A DNA stretch of 64,000 bases from CAVSMC01 sp963798655. Its GTDB lineage: Bacteria > Pseudomonadota > Gammaproteobacteria > Burkholderiales > Casimicrobiaceae. Where the stretch lies: positions 473,910 to 537,909 of the forward strand of contig CAWCUH010000012.1 of NCBI GenBank assembly GCA_963798655.1, read 5' to 3'. The translations under genes and the position numbers were made by a program. Positions 9,485-18,676 of the stretch are shown here, in pieces. The notes under the pieces are model-generated. The model searched no databases. It saw only the letters and a program-made list of their open reading frames with translations, and was not told the origin of the DNA. How positions within the stretch are numbered: position 1 is the first letter of the stretch; every line of letters starts with the position of its first letter.

Positions 9485-10258
9485 TCATGCATTGCGCAAC
9501 GGATTCACGCCGCGCGGCACCAGCCAATACTGCGCCTGACCGAACAAAAAATCCACGGCGACGGCGAGCAGCGCCGTCGGAATCGCGCCGGCCAGCATCA
9601 TCCCCTGCTCCTGCAAATCGATGCCGGTGAAGATCAGCTCGCCCAACCCGCCGCCGCCGATCAGGAATGCGATCGGCGCGGTGCCGACGTTGACCGCCAT
9701 CGCCGTGCGCACGCCGGCGAAGATGACGAACAGCGCGTTGGGGAATTCGACACGGCGCAGGATCTCGCCCGAGGACATGCCCATGCCGCGCGCCGCGTCG
9801 ACTAGATGCGACGGCACGGCGCGGATGCCGGCGTACGTGTTGCGGATGATCGGCAGCAGCGTCGCGATCCACAGGCCGACGATCGCGGGCAGCGCGCCGA
9901 TGCCGAGCAGCGTCATCATCAGCGCAAGCTTGCCGAGCGTCGGTATCGACGTCAGCATGTTCACTGCCTGGATCGCGCCCTCGGCCCAGCGCTCCATGGA
10001 CGGCCGCGACAGCCCTACGCCGATCGCGACGCCGAGCACGATCGCGAGCGAGCCGGACACCGCGACGAGCATCAGGTGCTGGCGCGACAGGTACACGATG
10101 TCCTTGCGGTAGCGCAGGATGTCGGCGCCGAGGCCGCTCGCGTAGAGCGCCCACGCGATGGCGGCGACGATCGCCGCGAGCACAACGTAGGGCGCCAGCG
10201 ATCGCGATGGTGTTGCGCTCGCCGTCATCGCGCGCAACGTCGCTACGCGCGGCGTCAT
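9485..10258 (-). CDS. Glycine-betaine-type ABC transporter permease
   Basis: Inner-membrane permease of the OpuCB/ProW type, 257 aa from the ATG at 10258, which overlaps the ATPase stop as ATGA (a second ATG at 10228 is possible). About six hydrophobic helices are visible; the central part GIRAVPSHLVDAARGMGM is the EAA loop that docks on the ATPase, and the following helix region has AFLIGGGGLGELIFTG. It ends 23 bases before the binding-protein start. One of two permeases in this transporter; the other is at 11217-11885. Confidence 0.88.
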   Translation of the reverse strand: MTPRVATLRAMTASATPSRSLAPYVVLAAIVAAIAWALYASGLGADILRYRKDIVYLSRQHLMLVAVSGSLAIVLGVAIGVGLSRPSMERWAEGAIQAVNMLTSIPTLGKLALMMTLLGIGALPAIVGLWIATLLPIIRNTYAGIRAVPSHLVDAARGMGMSSGEILRRVEFPNALFVIFAGVRTAMAVNVGTAPIAFLIGGGGLGELIFTGIDLQEQGMMLAGAIPTALLAVAVDFLFGQAQYWLVPRGVNPLRNA

Positions 10259-11220
10259 TGCGGAAGCTCCGCGCGCAGGCGCGCCGACACCGCGTCGCGC
10301 GTCACGCGACCGACGACATGCCCGCTCGCATCGACGCACGCGACGCTGTCGACGCCGCGCTCGAGGAAGATCGTCGCGGCACGCCGAAGATCGTCGTCCG
10401 GCGAGACCGAGACATCGTCCGCGGCGTAGTCGCCGTCGCCGCTCGTCATCACGTCGCGCACGCGGATCAGCCGCAAGCGCTTCAGCGTGCGATCGCGGCC
10501 GACGAAGCCCGCGACGAACTCGTCGGCGGGACGCGCCAGCATTTCGTCCGGCGCCGCGAACTGCTCGAGCTTGCCGGCGCGGAAGATGGCGATGCGGTCG
10601 GCCATCTTCACCGCCTCGTCGATGTCGTGGCTCACGAACAGGATCGTCTTGCGCAGCGTGCGCTGCATGCGCAGGAACTCGTCCTGGATCGTTTCGCGAT
10701 TCACCGGATCGAGCGCGGCGAACGGCTCGTCCATCAGCAGCACCGGCGGATCGGCGGCGAGCGCGCGCGCGACGCCGACGCGCTGGGCCTGTCCGCCGGA
10801 CAGCTCGTTCGGATAGCGGTCGAGGAAATGCGACGGCTCGAGCGCGAGCATCGCGAGGAGCTCCTCGGCACGCTTGCGCCGCTTCGCCGCGCTCCAGCCG
10901 ATCAGGCGCGGCACGACGCCGATGTTGTCGGCGACCGTCATGTTCGGAAAGAGACCGATCTGTTGGATGACGTAGCCGATCGTTCGCCGCAGCTCGACCG
11001 GATCGACCGCGTCGGTGTCGCGCCCGTCGATGAAGATCTTGCCCGACGTCGGCGCGACCAGCCGGTTGATCATTCGCAGCGTCGTCGTCTTGCCGCAGCC
11101 CGACGGCCCGAGCAGCACGCACGTCTGCCCTTCGGCGACCTCGAAGCTCACGTGGTCAACCGCGCTCACCGGCCCTTGCGCCGAGCGGTACACGCGCGTG
11201 AGCGCGTCGAGGCGGATCAT
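10255..11220 (-). CDS. Glycine-betaine/proline-type ABC transporter ATP-binding protein with CBS domain
   Basis: ATPase of the OpuCA/ProV class, 321 aa. Walker A GPSGCGKTTTL (about residues 38-48), Q-loop IQQIGLFPNMTV, signature LSGGQAQRVGVARAL, Walker B VLLMDEPFAALD and the switch His in LFVSHDIDEA. After the nucleotide domain there is a C-terminal CBS region (about residues 255-315), which in the homologue OpuA senses ionic strength, fitting osmoprotectant uptake. Start ATG at 11220 overlaps the upstream permease stop (ATGA). Confidence 0.92.
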   Translation of the reverse strand: MIRLDALTRVYRSAQGPVSAVDHVSFEVAEGQTCVLLGPSGCGKTTTLRMINRLVAPTSGKIFIDGRDTDAVDPVELRRTIGYVIQQIGLFPNMTVADNIGVVPRLIGWSAAKRRKRAEELLAMLALEPSHFLDRYPNELSGGQAQRVGVARALAADPPVLLMDEPFAALDPVNRETIQDEFLRMQRTLRKTILFVSHDIDEAVKMADRIAIFRAGKLEQFAAPDEMLARPADEFVAGFVGRDRTLKRLRLIRVRDVMTSGDGDYAADDVSVSPDDDLRRAATIFLERGVDSVACVDASGHVVGRVTRDAVSARLRAELPQ

Positions 11221-11885
11221 CGCAGCTCGCCCGCGCGCCGCGCGAGGCCCTTCGGCGTCAGCCGCCGCTGCAGCCACAGCAGCGAATAGTCGGCGGCAAT
11301 CGCGAGCAAGCCGAGCGCGAGCGCACCGGTGATCAATTGCCGGACGTCGGTCTGCGTGATGCCGCGGCTGATGAACGTGCCGAGACCGCCGGCACCGATG
11401 TACGCGGCGATTGCGGTAACGCCGATGTTGATGACGACCGCGATGCGAACGCCGGCGAGAATGACTGGCATCGCGATCGGGATTTCGACGCGTGCGAGTC
11501 TCTGCGCGGTCGACATGCCCATGCCGATGGCAGCGGAGCGCAGCGCGGGATCGACGTTGCGAATCGCCGTGTACGTGTTGCGGATGATCGGCAGCTGCGC
11601 ATACAGCATCGCGGCGATCACCGCCGGCAGCCACCCGATGCCGTGGCCGATCTTCGACAGCACCGGTATCAGCACGCCGAACAGCGCGATCGACGGGATC
11701 GTCATCACGATCGAGCCGAGATAGAGCACCGTGTCGGCGACGCGCTGGCTCTGCGTGATCGCGATGCCCGCCGGCACGCCGGTCGCGATCGCGAACCCGA
11801 CGGCGACACCGACGATCGAGATGTGCTCGACGGTCCGCTCGCCGATCGCCGGCAGGTTGTGCAGGATGAAAAGCAGCGTCTCCAA
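11217..11885 (-). CDS. Glycine-betaine-type ABC transporter permease (first gene of operon)
   Basis: Second OpuC-type permease. The core from ETLLFILHNLPAIGERTVEH to LRRRLTPKGL-like end has the usual helices and the EAA loop AIRNVDPALRSAAIGMGMS. I favour the TTG at 11885 (222 aa, the family length, with GGGGA a few bases upstream) over the ATG at 11978 (253 aa), whose extra 31 residues are polar and unlike a leader helix, and which would leave only 42 bases to the divergent gene at 12021. The start is therefore uncertain; the stop is firm. Confidence 0.8.
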   Translation of the reverse strand: METLLFILHNLPAIGERTVEHISIVGVAVGFAIATGVPAGIAITQSQRVADTVLYLGSIVMTIPSIALFGVLIPVLSKIGHGIGWLPAVIAAMLYAQLPIIRNTYTAIRNVDPALRSAAIGMGMSTAQRLARVEIPIAMPVILAGVRIAVVINIGVTAIAAYIGAGGLGTFISRGITQTDVRQLITGALALGLLAIAADYSLLWLQRRLTPKGLARRAGELR

Positions 11886-12020
11886 CGCGTTCCCCGATCG
11901 GTCCCGCGGCGCCGCGGCGCCGAACGCGAACGATACGACAGCCGAGCCGCGGAGCGCCACCGCCGCCCGTCGAAACATGCGATAGTTCGCGCTTCACGAC
12001 GCCGCTGGAGCAACACCGCC

Positions 12021-13073
12021 ATGAACTCGCCGACCGCCACGCTTTCGCTGTTGCAGCGCCTCCAACAGGGCGCGGTGATCTGTGCCGAAGGATACGTTTT
12101 CGAGCTGGAGCGGCGCGGTTACCTGCAGGCGGGCGCGTTCGTGCCGGAAGTCGTGCTCGAGCATCCGGAAGTCGTCGCCCAGCTCCATCGCGATTTCGTC
12201 CACGCGGGCTCCGAGGTCGTCGAGGCGCTCACCTACTACGCGCACCGCGAGAAGCTGCGCGTCATCGGCCGCGAGGGCGACCTCGAGCCGATCAACCGTC
12301 GCGCGCTCGACATCGCGAAATCGGTGGCGAACGAAACCGGCGCGTTGTTCGCCGGCGACATCTGCAACACCAACGTCTACGATCCCGCGGACGCCGCCTC
12401 GCACAAGGCGGTGCGCGCGATGTTCGACGAGCAGGTCGGCTGGGCCGTCGAGGCGGGGGTCGACTACGTCGTCGGCGAGACGTTCTCGTGGGCGCACGAG
12501 GCGCTGATCGCGCTCGACGTCATCAAGCGCGCGAAGCAGACGGCGGTCATCACGCTTGCCATGCATCAGGCGGACGTCACGCGCGAGGGCTGGACGGTCG
12601 CCGACGCGTGCAAGCGCCTCGTCGACGCCGGCGCCGACGTCGTCGGCCTCAACTGCATTCGCGGTCCCGAGACGATGATGCCGCTGCTGAAGCAGATTCG
12701 CGGCGTGATCAGCGTGCCCATGGCCGCGCTGCCGGTGCCGTATCGCACCGATGAGAGCCACCCGTCGTTCCAGTCGCTGCACGACGGCCACTGGCATTTC
12801 GCCGAGGGCGCGCGGCCGTTTCCGATCGCGCTCGATCCGTTCACGTGCAACCGCTTCGAGATCGCCGAGTTCGGACGCGAAGCGTACACGATGGACATCC
12901 GCTACCTGGGCGTCTGCTGCGGCGCGGGCCCTCATCACATCCGCGCGCTCGCCGAGGCGGTCGGCAAGCGGCCGCCGGCGAGCCGCTATTCGGCCGACAT
13001 GTCGAAGCATGCGTTCCTCGGATCGCACGCGCGGATCAAGAAGGTGCAGAAGGACTACGCGGACAAGCTGTAG
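12021..13073 (+). CDS. Betaine-homocysteine S-methyltransferase-like protein
   Basis: Zinc-dependent homocysteine S-methyltransferase family (S-methyl_trans), 350 aa. The three zinc-ligand cysteines of the family are in place: VGLNCIRGPETMM (first) and YLGVCCGAGPHHIRAL (paired). The N-terminal AEGYVFELERRGYLQAGAFVP region with VHAGSEVVEALTYYAH resembles BHMT more than MetH. Methyl donor could be glycine betaine, giving dimethylglycine and methionine. It diverges from the betaine-type transporter operon, which supports that reading. A palindromic repeat begins five bases after its stop. Confidence 0.85.
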   Translation: MNSPTATLSLLQRLQQGAVICAEGYVFELERRGYLQAGAFVPEVVLEHPEVVAQLHRDFVHAGSEVVEALTYYAHREKLRVIGREGDLEPINRRALDIAKSVANETGALFAGDICNTNVYDPADAASHKAVRAMFDEQVGWAVEAGVDYVVGETFSWAHEALIALDVIKRAKQTAVITLAMHQADVTREGWTVADACKRLVDAGADVVGLNCIRGPETMMPLLKQIRGVISVPMAALPVPYRTDESHPSFQSLHDGHWHFAEGARPFPIALDPFTCNRFEIAEFGREAYTMDIRYLGVCCGAGPHHIRALAEAVGKRPPASRYSADMSKHAFLGSHARIKKVQKDYADKL

Positions 13074-13077
13074 ACAC

Positions 13078-13121
13078 GAGGGTCAGAGTGCGATTGCCCA
13101 GGTGATCGCACTCTGACCCTC
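13078..13121. repeat. Palindromic REP-like element, copy 1
   Basis: Perfect 17-bp inverted repeat: left arm GAGGGTCAGAGTGCGAT (13078-13094), right arm its exact complement (13105-13121), 10-base loop. The same stem with a different loop occurs at 45979-46022. No T-run follows on either strand, so it is not a standard terminator, though it could stop or stabilise the convergent transcripts. From general knowledge, palindromes of this type are spread widely in betaproteobacteria and associated with RAYT-type transposases; no such transposase is in this window. Confidence 0.85.
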
Positions 13122-13147
13122 GTCACCTCTCGTCACCTGGCCGCGCG

Positions 13148-13543
13148 CTAGTCCGCCCGCTGCGCCACGCCCGCCGGCAGCTCGTAGTAGTCGGCTGCGC
13201 TCGCGGCGTGGATCTGGAGAATGGTCGTGAGGCCGGTCGGCTGATCGAGCGTGCCGGCGGCGATCGAGACCGTGTCGCGGTCGACGGCTTCCCAGAACAG
13301 GCTCGCGCCGCATTCGGCGCAAAAGCCGCGCCGTGCGCGCTGCGACGACGCGTACCACTTGAGGCCGCCCGATTCGAAGACGCGAAGCGCCGACTTCGGC
13401 GCGGCGGTGTACGCGCCGAAATGCCCATGCGTGCGCCGGCACATTTCGCAGTGGCACAGCACGACGCCGCGCAAGTCGCCGCGGACTTCGTATCGGACCG
13501 CGCCGCACAGGCAACTGCCGGTACGAGTGGGCGTATCGCTCAT
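13148..13543 (-). CDS. GFA/CENP-V family zinc protein
   Basis: 131 aa protein of the glutathione-dependent formaldehyde-activating (GFA) family. The family cysteine pattern is complete: CLCGAVRYEV, CHCEMCRRTHG, and GFCAECGASLFW, which bind two zinc ions. The original GFA speeds formation of S-hydroxymethyl-glutathione, but most family members have no proven role. Start at 13543 overlaps the hydrolase stop (ATGA). It is the last gene of a long operon that starts with the ABC transporter at 20829; formaldehyde handling would fit the one-carbon theme but is not shown. Confidence 0.88.
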   Translation of the reverse strand: MSDTPTRTGSCLCGAVRYEVRGDLRGVVLCHCEMCRRTHGHFGAYTAAPKSALRVFESGGLKWYASSQRARRGFCAECGASLFWEAVDRDTVSIAAGTLDQPTGLTTILQIHAASAADYYELPAGVAQRAD

Positions 13544-14412
13544 CCGTGAAAGAACGCGTGCAACTCCGCGTACGTCACGTCGGGAACCTGCTCCGCCGGA
13601 TAGTGGCCGCACGCAAGCATGCGTCCGCGGACGTCCGCCGCACGCTCGCGCCACGCTTCCATCGGACGAAAGCTGCGGTTCACGTGGCTGCGCTCGCCCC
13701 ACAGCACGAGCGCGGGCATTTCGATTTTCCGATGCAAGTCGGCTTCGTCGTGAACGAGATCGATGCCTGCCGCCGCACGGTAGTCCTCGCACACCGCGTG
13801 GATGTTCTCCGGCGTGCAGCAGCGGATGTACTCGGCCAGCGCTTCCTCGGCGAAGCCGCTCATGCCCACGCCCTTCTTGTCGAGCTTGCGCCGGACGTAG
13901 CGCTCGAGCCCGTATGCGACGAGCATCCGTTCGGGATAGTCGAACGGCTGCGCCATGAAGAACCAGTGGTACGAGTCGATCGCCCACTCTTTCGTGATGT
14001 GCGTCAGCACGTGCTGCGTGGGCACGATGTCGAGAAAGGCCACCTTGCGCACGCGGCTCGGATGATCGAGCGCCATCCGGTGCGCGACGCGGGCGCCGCG
14101 ATCGTGGCCGCAGACGAGGAACGCATCGAAGCCGAGCGCCGTCATCACCTCGACCTGGTCCTGCGCCATCGCGCGGAACGAATAGCCGGCATGATCGGGC
14201 CCGCCGTCGGGCTTGCCGCTGTCGCCGTAGCCGCGCAGATCGGCGGCGACCACGGTGAAATGGTGCGCGAGGCGCGGCGCGATCTTGTGCCAGCTCACGT
14301 GCGTCAGCGGATTGCCGTGCAGCAGCAGCAGCGGCGGCCCCGTTCCGCCGTGGCGCAGGTGAATCCGAGCGCCGCTCGTGTCGACGTCGCGAACGTGGAA
14401 GCCGTCGAACAT
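13540..14412 (-). CDS. Alpha/beta hydrolase, haloacetate (fluoroacetate) dehalogenase-like
   Basis: 290 aa alpha/beta hydrolase. Compared with fluoroacetate dehalogenase, I see the nucleophile and carboxylate-binding arginines in GHDRGARVAH, the acid in FLDIVPT, the halide-site His-Trp in SYHWFFMAQP, the Tyr in CEDYRAAAGIDLVHD, and the catalytic His in CGHYPAEQ. The Trp that lines the pocket in the archetype (about W185) is missing here: the KKGVGMSGF stretch has none. It may therefore act on a different haloacid or on an ester/epoxide. Overlaps the GFA gene and follows an MmgE/PrpD gene by 17 bases. Confidence 0.78.
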   Translation of the reverse strand: MFDGFHVRDVDTSGARIHLRHGGTGPPLLLLHGNPLTHVSWHKIAPRLAHHFTVVAADLRGYGDSGKPDGGPDHAGYSFRAMAQDQVEVMTALGFDAFLVCGHDRGARVAHRMALDHPSRVRKVAFLDIVPTQHVLTHITKEWAIDSYHWFFMAQPFDYPERMLVAYGLERYVRRKLDKKGVGMSGFAEEALAEYIRCCTPENIHAVCEDYRAAAGIDLVHDEADLHRKIEMPALVLWGERSHVNRSFRPMEAWRERAADVRGRMLACGHYPAEQVPDVTYAELHAFFHG

Positions 14413-14429
14413 GCCAGCGAGCGGACGCG

Positions 14430-15863
14430 TCAGGCGTCGCGCGGGCGACGCAGCAGTGAGGTCAGCTCACGGACGTCGGCCAGCGTGTCGATGCGCCACA
14501 GCACGTCCAGCATCCCGCGGGCATGCGACGCGTCGAATCCGCTCCACTGTGCGCACTGCGTGAACTTCTCGGCGAGCTCGTCGTCGCTCATCGGGTTCGC
14601 CGGACTGCCCTTGCCGAAATCGGCGGCGCCGCGCACCGTCGTCCCGTCAACGAGATCCACGTCGATGATCGTCGTCATCTTGTCGAATCCGGCGGCTTCG
14701 GCGTCCGGATGCACGCCGAAGTCGACCCGCTCGATCAACGCCTGCACGTCGGCGCGATTGACAACCGCATCGGTGAACTGGTCCAAGCCGGCCTTGCGCT
14801 CGATCAGCAGGATCGCCATGCAGAACTCCATGCTGAACTTCGCCTGCAGCTCGTTGAGCGGCCGATGGTGGATCAGCGCGTTCGGCATGTTGTGGTTGGT
14901 GCCGACGCGAACGCGCTTCACGCGATCCGGTTTCAAGTCGTGGCAACGAATCAAATCGATCATCACCGCCATGCCCGGATGCGTCAGCGAGCCGCTCGGA
15001 TGCGGCTTGATCGACACGCCCGGCGATGCGAACGTCCACGGCTTGCCGAGCATGCCGTCGATCATCTCGGCGTCGTAGCCGCCGCCGGCGGCGCGAAAGA
15101 ATCCGCGGTCCGCCTCGAGCGCAATCGGCGACGCGGTGAAACCGAGAGCCGCAAGCTCGGCCGCGACGACGCCGCTCTCGGCCGCGCGTCCAGCATGAAA
15201 GGGCTTGGTCATCGTGCCGAAGTTCTCGCGCAATCCACCGGCCTGGCTCGCCGCGAGGCCGAGCGCGCGCTGTGTCGCCTCGCGATCGAGGCCGAGCAGC
15301 TTCGACGCCGTAGCCGCTGCCCCGATCGCGCCGCACGTCGCCGTGCTGTGGAAGCCCTGCTGGTAGTGGCGGGGAAAGATCGCCTCGGCAACCTTGCATT
15401 CGACTTCGACGCCGACCTGATACGCGAGCATCAGGTCGCTGCCGCTGCGACCGTCACGCTCGGCGATCGCGAGCGCGGGCGGGAGCGCCGGCGCCGTCGG
15501 ATGCGTCAGCAGTCCGTACACGCGGTCCTTCGCGACGGCGAGCTGCGTGTCGTCGTAGTCGTCGGCGTGGATCGACACGCCGTTCGCGAACGCGGCGAAG
15601 CGCGCGGGCAGAAGCATGTCGGCGCCGATGACCGTGCTGTTGCCGGCGCCGGCGATGTTCTGCGCCTTCAGATGCCGGCGAATCAGCGTGCCGGTTTGCG
15701 ACGAAGCGCCGGCGAGCGCGAGGCCGACGCCGTCGAGCACCGAGCGCTTGCCGAGTCGCGCGACGTCGGCCGGAATGTCGGAGGCGCGCGTCGCGACGAC
15801 GAAATCGGCGACGTATGCGGTGAGCGAGCGGTTCGATGCGACGTTCGTTGCGGCAGACGTCAT
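14430..15863 (-). CDS. MmgE/PrpD family protein
   Basis: 477 aa, full-length member of the MmgE/PrpD dehydratase/isomerase family. Seen: LDGVGLALAGASSQTGTLI, the conserved SIHADDYDDTQLA active-site segment, HPTAPALPPALAIAE, and the GFHSTATCGAIGAAATASKL block. Its ATG overlaps the stop of the PdxA-like gene. The neighbouring transporter, PdxA-like oxidoreductase and hydrolase suggest a catabolic operon for a hydroxylated or substituted carboxylic acid, but the substrate cannot be read from the sequence. It is only distantly similar to the PrpD-like protein at 7210-8568. Confidence 0.86.
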   Translation of the reverse strand: MTSAATNVASNRSLTAYVADFVVATRASDIPADVARLGKRSVLDGVGLALAGASSQTGTLIRRHLKAQNIAGAGNSTVIGADMLLPARFAAFANGVSIHADDYDDTQLAVAKDRVYGLLTHPTAPALPPALAIAERDGRSGSDLMLAYQVGVEVECKVAEAIFPRHYQQGFHSTATCGAIGAAATASKLLGLDREATQRALGLAASQAGGLRENFGTMTKPFHAGRAAESGVVAAELAALGFTASPIALEADRGFFRAAGGGYDAEMIDGMLGKPWTFASPGVSIKPHPSGSLTHPGMAVMIDLIRCHDLKPDRVKRVRVGTNHNMPNALIHHRPLNELQAKFSMEFCMAILLIERKAGLDQFTDAVVNRADVQALIERVDFGVHPDAEAAGFDKMTTIIDVDLVDGTTVRGAADFGKGSPANPMSDDELAEKFTQCAQWSGFDASHARGMLDVLWRIDTLADVRELTSLLRRPRDA

Positions 15864-16924
15864 TGCGATGGCTTCCCGTTGATTGGTTCTGCAAGAGTGG
15901 GCCGCTCCGCGCGCCGGGTGATCGCGAGCCGTGCGGCGAGCCGCACCGCCTGCTCGAGCGCGCCGGTGCTCGCGCGGCCCTGCCCGACGATGTCGAACGC
16001 CGTTCCGTGCGCCGGCGTCGTGAACACCGTGCGAAGTCCCGCCGTCACGGTGACGCCGCGATTGAAGCCCTTGAGCTTCGTCGCGATCTGTCCCTGGTCG
16101 TGATACATCGTCAGCACGCCGTCGTAGTCGCCCGCGAACGCCTTGAGGAATACGGTGTCCGCCGGGAACGGCCCGCGACAGTCGATGCCGCGTGCGGCGC
16201 AGCGCCCGACCGCCGGCGCAATCACGTCGATCTCGTCGTGGCCGAAGAGGCCGCTCTCGCCGCCATGCGGATTGAGCGCCGCAACGGCGATCCGCGGCCT
16301 CGCGATGCCCGCGCCGCGCATCGTCGCATCGGCGAGGTCGATCATATCCTCGATCCGCTGCCCGCTGATCTGCTCGAGCGCGGTTCGCAGCGCGACGTGC
16401 GACGTGACGCGCGACATCCACAGGCCGTCGAGCACGTTCATCTCGCTGTAGAGCCCGTCGTGCCGCGTCATCCGCGCGAACATCTCGTGCTCGTCGCGGA
16501 AGCGGAATCCGCCGGCGTGCAGCGCCGCCTTGTTCAGCGGTGCGAACGCGATCGCGTCGATGCGTTCGGCAAGGGCCAGCTCGATCATCGCCGCAAGCGT
16601 CTCGCCTGCGAGGCGACCTGAGTCGGCGGATATCCTCCCGCGCGCGATGGCGGCCGGATCGAGGTTCGCGAGGTCGATGATCGGAACGTCGTCGCGCGTC
16701 CAGTCGACGTCCTCGGGCGAGGCGTACGCGTGCAAACGCAGCGTCACGCCGGCGTCGCGCGCACCTTGCAGGAGAACGCGCGCGTCGCCGACGACGACGA
16801 GCCGAGCTGCGTCGGCGACGCGGCCGCCGGCGAGCACGCGCGCGCATTGCTCCGGCCCTATGCCGGTCCAGTCGCCCGGCATCAAGCCGATCAGCGGCCG
16901 CGCCGAAGCGTCGGTCTTGGTCAA
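15860..16924 (-). CDS. PdxA-family dehydrogenase (4-hydroxythreonine-4-phosphate dehydrogenase-like)
   Basis: 354 aa protein of the PdxA family, metal- and NAD-dependent oxidative decarboxylases of 4-phospho-hydroxy-acids. Typical blocks: LIGLMPGDWTGIGPEQCARVL at the N-terminus, APLNKAALHAGG, metal-site His in RDEHEMFAR, LNPHGGESGLFGHDE and the MYHDQGQIATKLKGF motif. The start is a TTG at 16924 whose bases overlap the permease stop as TTGA. In this setting a PdxA2-like role in erythronate/threonate-type catabolism is as likely as vitamin B6 synthesis. Confidence 0.85.
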   Translation of the reverse strand: MTKTDASARPLIGLMPGDWTGIGPEQCARVLAGGRVADAARLVVVGDARVLLQGARDAGVTLRLHAYASPEDVDWTRDDVPIIDLANLDPAAIARGRISADSGRLAGETLAAMIELALAERIDAIAFAPLNKAALHAGGFRFRDEHEMFARMTRHDGLYSEMNVLDGLWMSRVTSHVALRTALEQISGQRIEDMIDLADATMRGAGIARPRIAVAALNPHGGESGLFGHDEIDVIAPAVGRCAARGIDCRGPFPADTVFLKAFAGDYDGVLTMYHDQGQIATKLKGFNRGVTVTAGLRTVFTTPAHGTAFDIVGQGRASTGALEQAVRLAARLAITRRAERPTLAEPINGKPSQ

Positions 16925-18648
16925 ACGATTCTCCGTTGAGTGAAGCGGTCGATCAGCCAGATCATCGCGAACGTCATCGCGAGCATCGTTAACGACAGCA
17001 CGGCGATCGGCCCCCAGTCGTTGCTCTCGCGAAGATCGAACATCGCGACGGCGATCGTCTTCGTCTTCGCGGTGAACAGCAGGATCGTCGCCGAGAGCTC
17101 GCGTATCGCGCCGATGAAGATCAGGATCCATGTCGCGATGACGCCGTTGCGGATCAGCGGCGCCGTCACGTCGGCGAGCGCGCGCAGCCGCGTCGCGCCG
17201 AAGATCCGGCTCGCGTCCTCGAGCTCGGGATGCACGGCGGCGAGCGACGCGCGAACCTGCTGGTAGCCGACCGGCATCTCCTTCGTCACGTACGCGAGCA
17301 GGATGATCGCGAGCGTTCCGTAGAGCACGAACGGCGGCCGCGTGTACGCGAGAAACAATCCTACGCCGAGCACGATGCCCGGAATGGCCACCGGCGCCGT
17401 GGCGAGATAGCCGAGCGCGCGATGACCGGGGACGAGCTTGCGGATGCCGACGTAGCCGATGATCGTGGTGAGCAGCGTGCCGGCGGTGGCCGCCGCGATG
17501 CCGAGCACGAACGTGTTCGCGAGCGCGAGCCGCGTCTGGCTGAACTCGAGGAACACGAATCGCCAGTGCTCGAGCGTCATGTTCTCCCACCCCGCCGGGC
17601 CCGACCAGTTCCTGACGAAGGCCGTTCGCAGCAGCACGCCGTACGGCAGGATCACCGAGCAGCCGAGCACGACGACGAACAGCAGCAGCGCGGGCAACGT
17701 CCATGCGCGCAGGCGGCGCGCGCGCACGCCGCTCGCCTTGCCGCCGATGATCGAATAGCCGCGGCGGCCGAGGATCAGCGTCTGCGCGCGCAGCAGCGCC
17801 GCGGCGATCACGAGCAACGGCAAAGCCGCGGCGGCGGCGAGTCCCAGGCGCGGCGGAAACTGGAACAGGCTCCAGATCTTCGTCGTCATCGTGTCCACGC
17901 CAGCCGGCAACGCGAGGATCGCCGGCGTTCCGAACAGCGTCATCGACTGCAGGAACGCGACGAGGAAGCCCGCCACCATCGCCGGCAGCACCAGCGGAAA
18001 CGTGACGTCGATCGCCGTGCGCCACGCCGGCGCCCCGAAGATCGCGGACGCTTCCTCGAGCTCGCTCGGGATCACGTCGAGCCCGTTCGCTATGAACGTG
18101 AACACGTACGGGAACGTGTACAGCGCCATCACGAACACCATGCCCCACGCGGAGAAGATGTTGACCAGAGGCTTGGCGTCGAACGGCTTCAGGTCGAACA
18201 GCGCGTAGTACCACTGGTTCAGCAACCCGGCGTTCGGGCCGCCGAGCAGAACCCATGCGAACGCGCCGAGAAACGGCGGCGTCGCGAACGACGCGAGGAT
18301 CAGCATGCGCAGGAAACGCTTCGCCGGCAAATCGGAGCGCGTCACCAGCCAGCTCATCGGCGCGCCGACGACGATGCACAATGCCGCGACCGCCGCCGAG
18401 GTCCACATCGTCGTGACGAATGGACGCACGAACGAGGGGTCGATGGCGAGCTGACGGTAGTGCTCGAAGGTGAGACCCGGTGCGTCGCCGCGCACGCTGG
18501 CGACGGCGAGCCACGCGACCGGCAGCAGCACGAGCACGGCGAGGAGCGCGATCATCGCGAGCGCGAGCGGCGTCGTCCAGTCGATCGACGTCCATCGACC
18601 TGCATCCGCGGCGGCGCGCGGCGCGCCGCCGTTCAGCACCGCTTTCAT
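16921..18648 (-). CDS. Fused two-domain ABC permease (Fe(III)/anion type, FbpB-like)
   Basis: 575 aa inner-membrane protein made of two permease domains in tandem, each with six or so helices, as in FbpB/SfuB. The two EAA loops are visible: ELEEASAIFGAPAWRTAIDV in the first half and HPELEDASRIFGATRLRALA in the second. It follows the binding-protein gene by 28 bases and overlaps the PdxA-like gene. This class carries ferric iron, but also 2-aminoethylphosphonate or organic anions; the catabolic genes downstream favour an organic substrate. Confidence 0.9.
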   Translation of the reverse strand: MKAVLNGGAPRAAADAGRWTSIDWTTPLALAMIALLAVLVLLPVAWLAVASVRGDAPGLTFEHYRQLAIDPSFVRPFVTTMWTSAAVAALCIVVGAPMSWLVTRSDLPAKRFLRMLILASFATPPFLGAFAWVLLGGPNAGLLNQWYYALFDLKPFDAKPLVNIFSAWGMVFVMALYTFPYVFTFIANGLDVIPSELEEASAIFGAPAWRTAIDVTFPLVLPAMVAGFLVAFLQSMTLFGTPAILALPAGVDTMTTKIWSLFQFPPRLGLAAAAALPLLVIAAALLRAQTLILGRRGYSIIGGKASGVRARRLRAWTLPALLLFVVVLGCSVILPYGVLLRTAFVRNWSGPAGWENMTLEHWRFVFLEFSQTRLALANTFVLGIAAATAGTLLTTIIGYVGIRKLVPGHRALGYLATAPVAIPGIVLGVGLFLAYTRPPFVLYGTLAIILLAYVTKEMPVGYQQVRASLAAVHPELEDASRIFGATRLRALADVTAPLIRNGVIATWILIFIGAIRELSATILLFTAKTKTIAVAMFDLRESNDWGPIAVLSLTMLAMTFAMIWLIDRFTQRRIV

Positions 18649-18676
18649 CGCGTCTCGCGCGACGTCCGGCGTCGGC

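Noticed and set aside
9485..11122. 545-codon frame joining ATPase and permease regions
   Set aside because: Only its last half is a permease; the upstream half is out of frame with the ATPase.
13078..13121. Palindrome as an intrinsic terminator
   Set aside because: No T-run on either strand, and a second copy lies between divergent genes where a terminator makes no sense.
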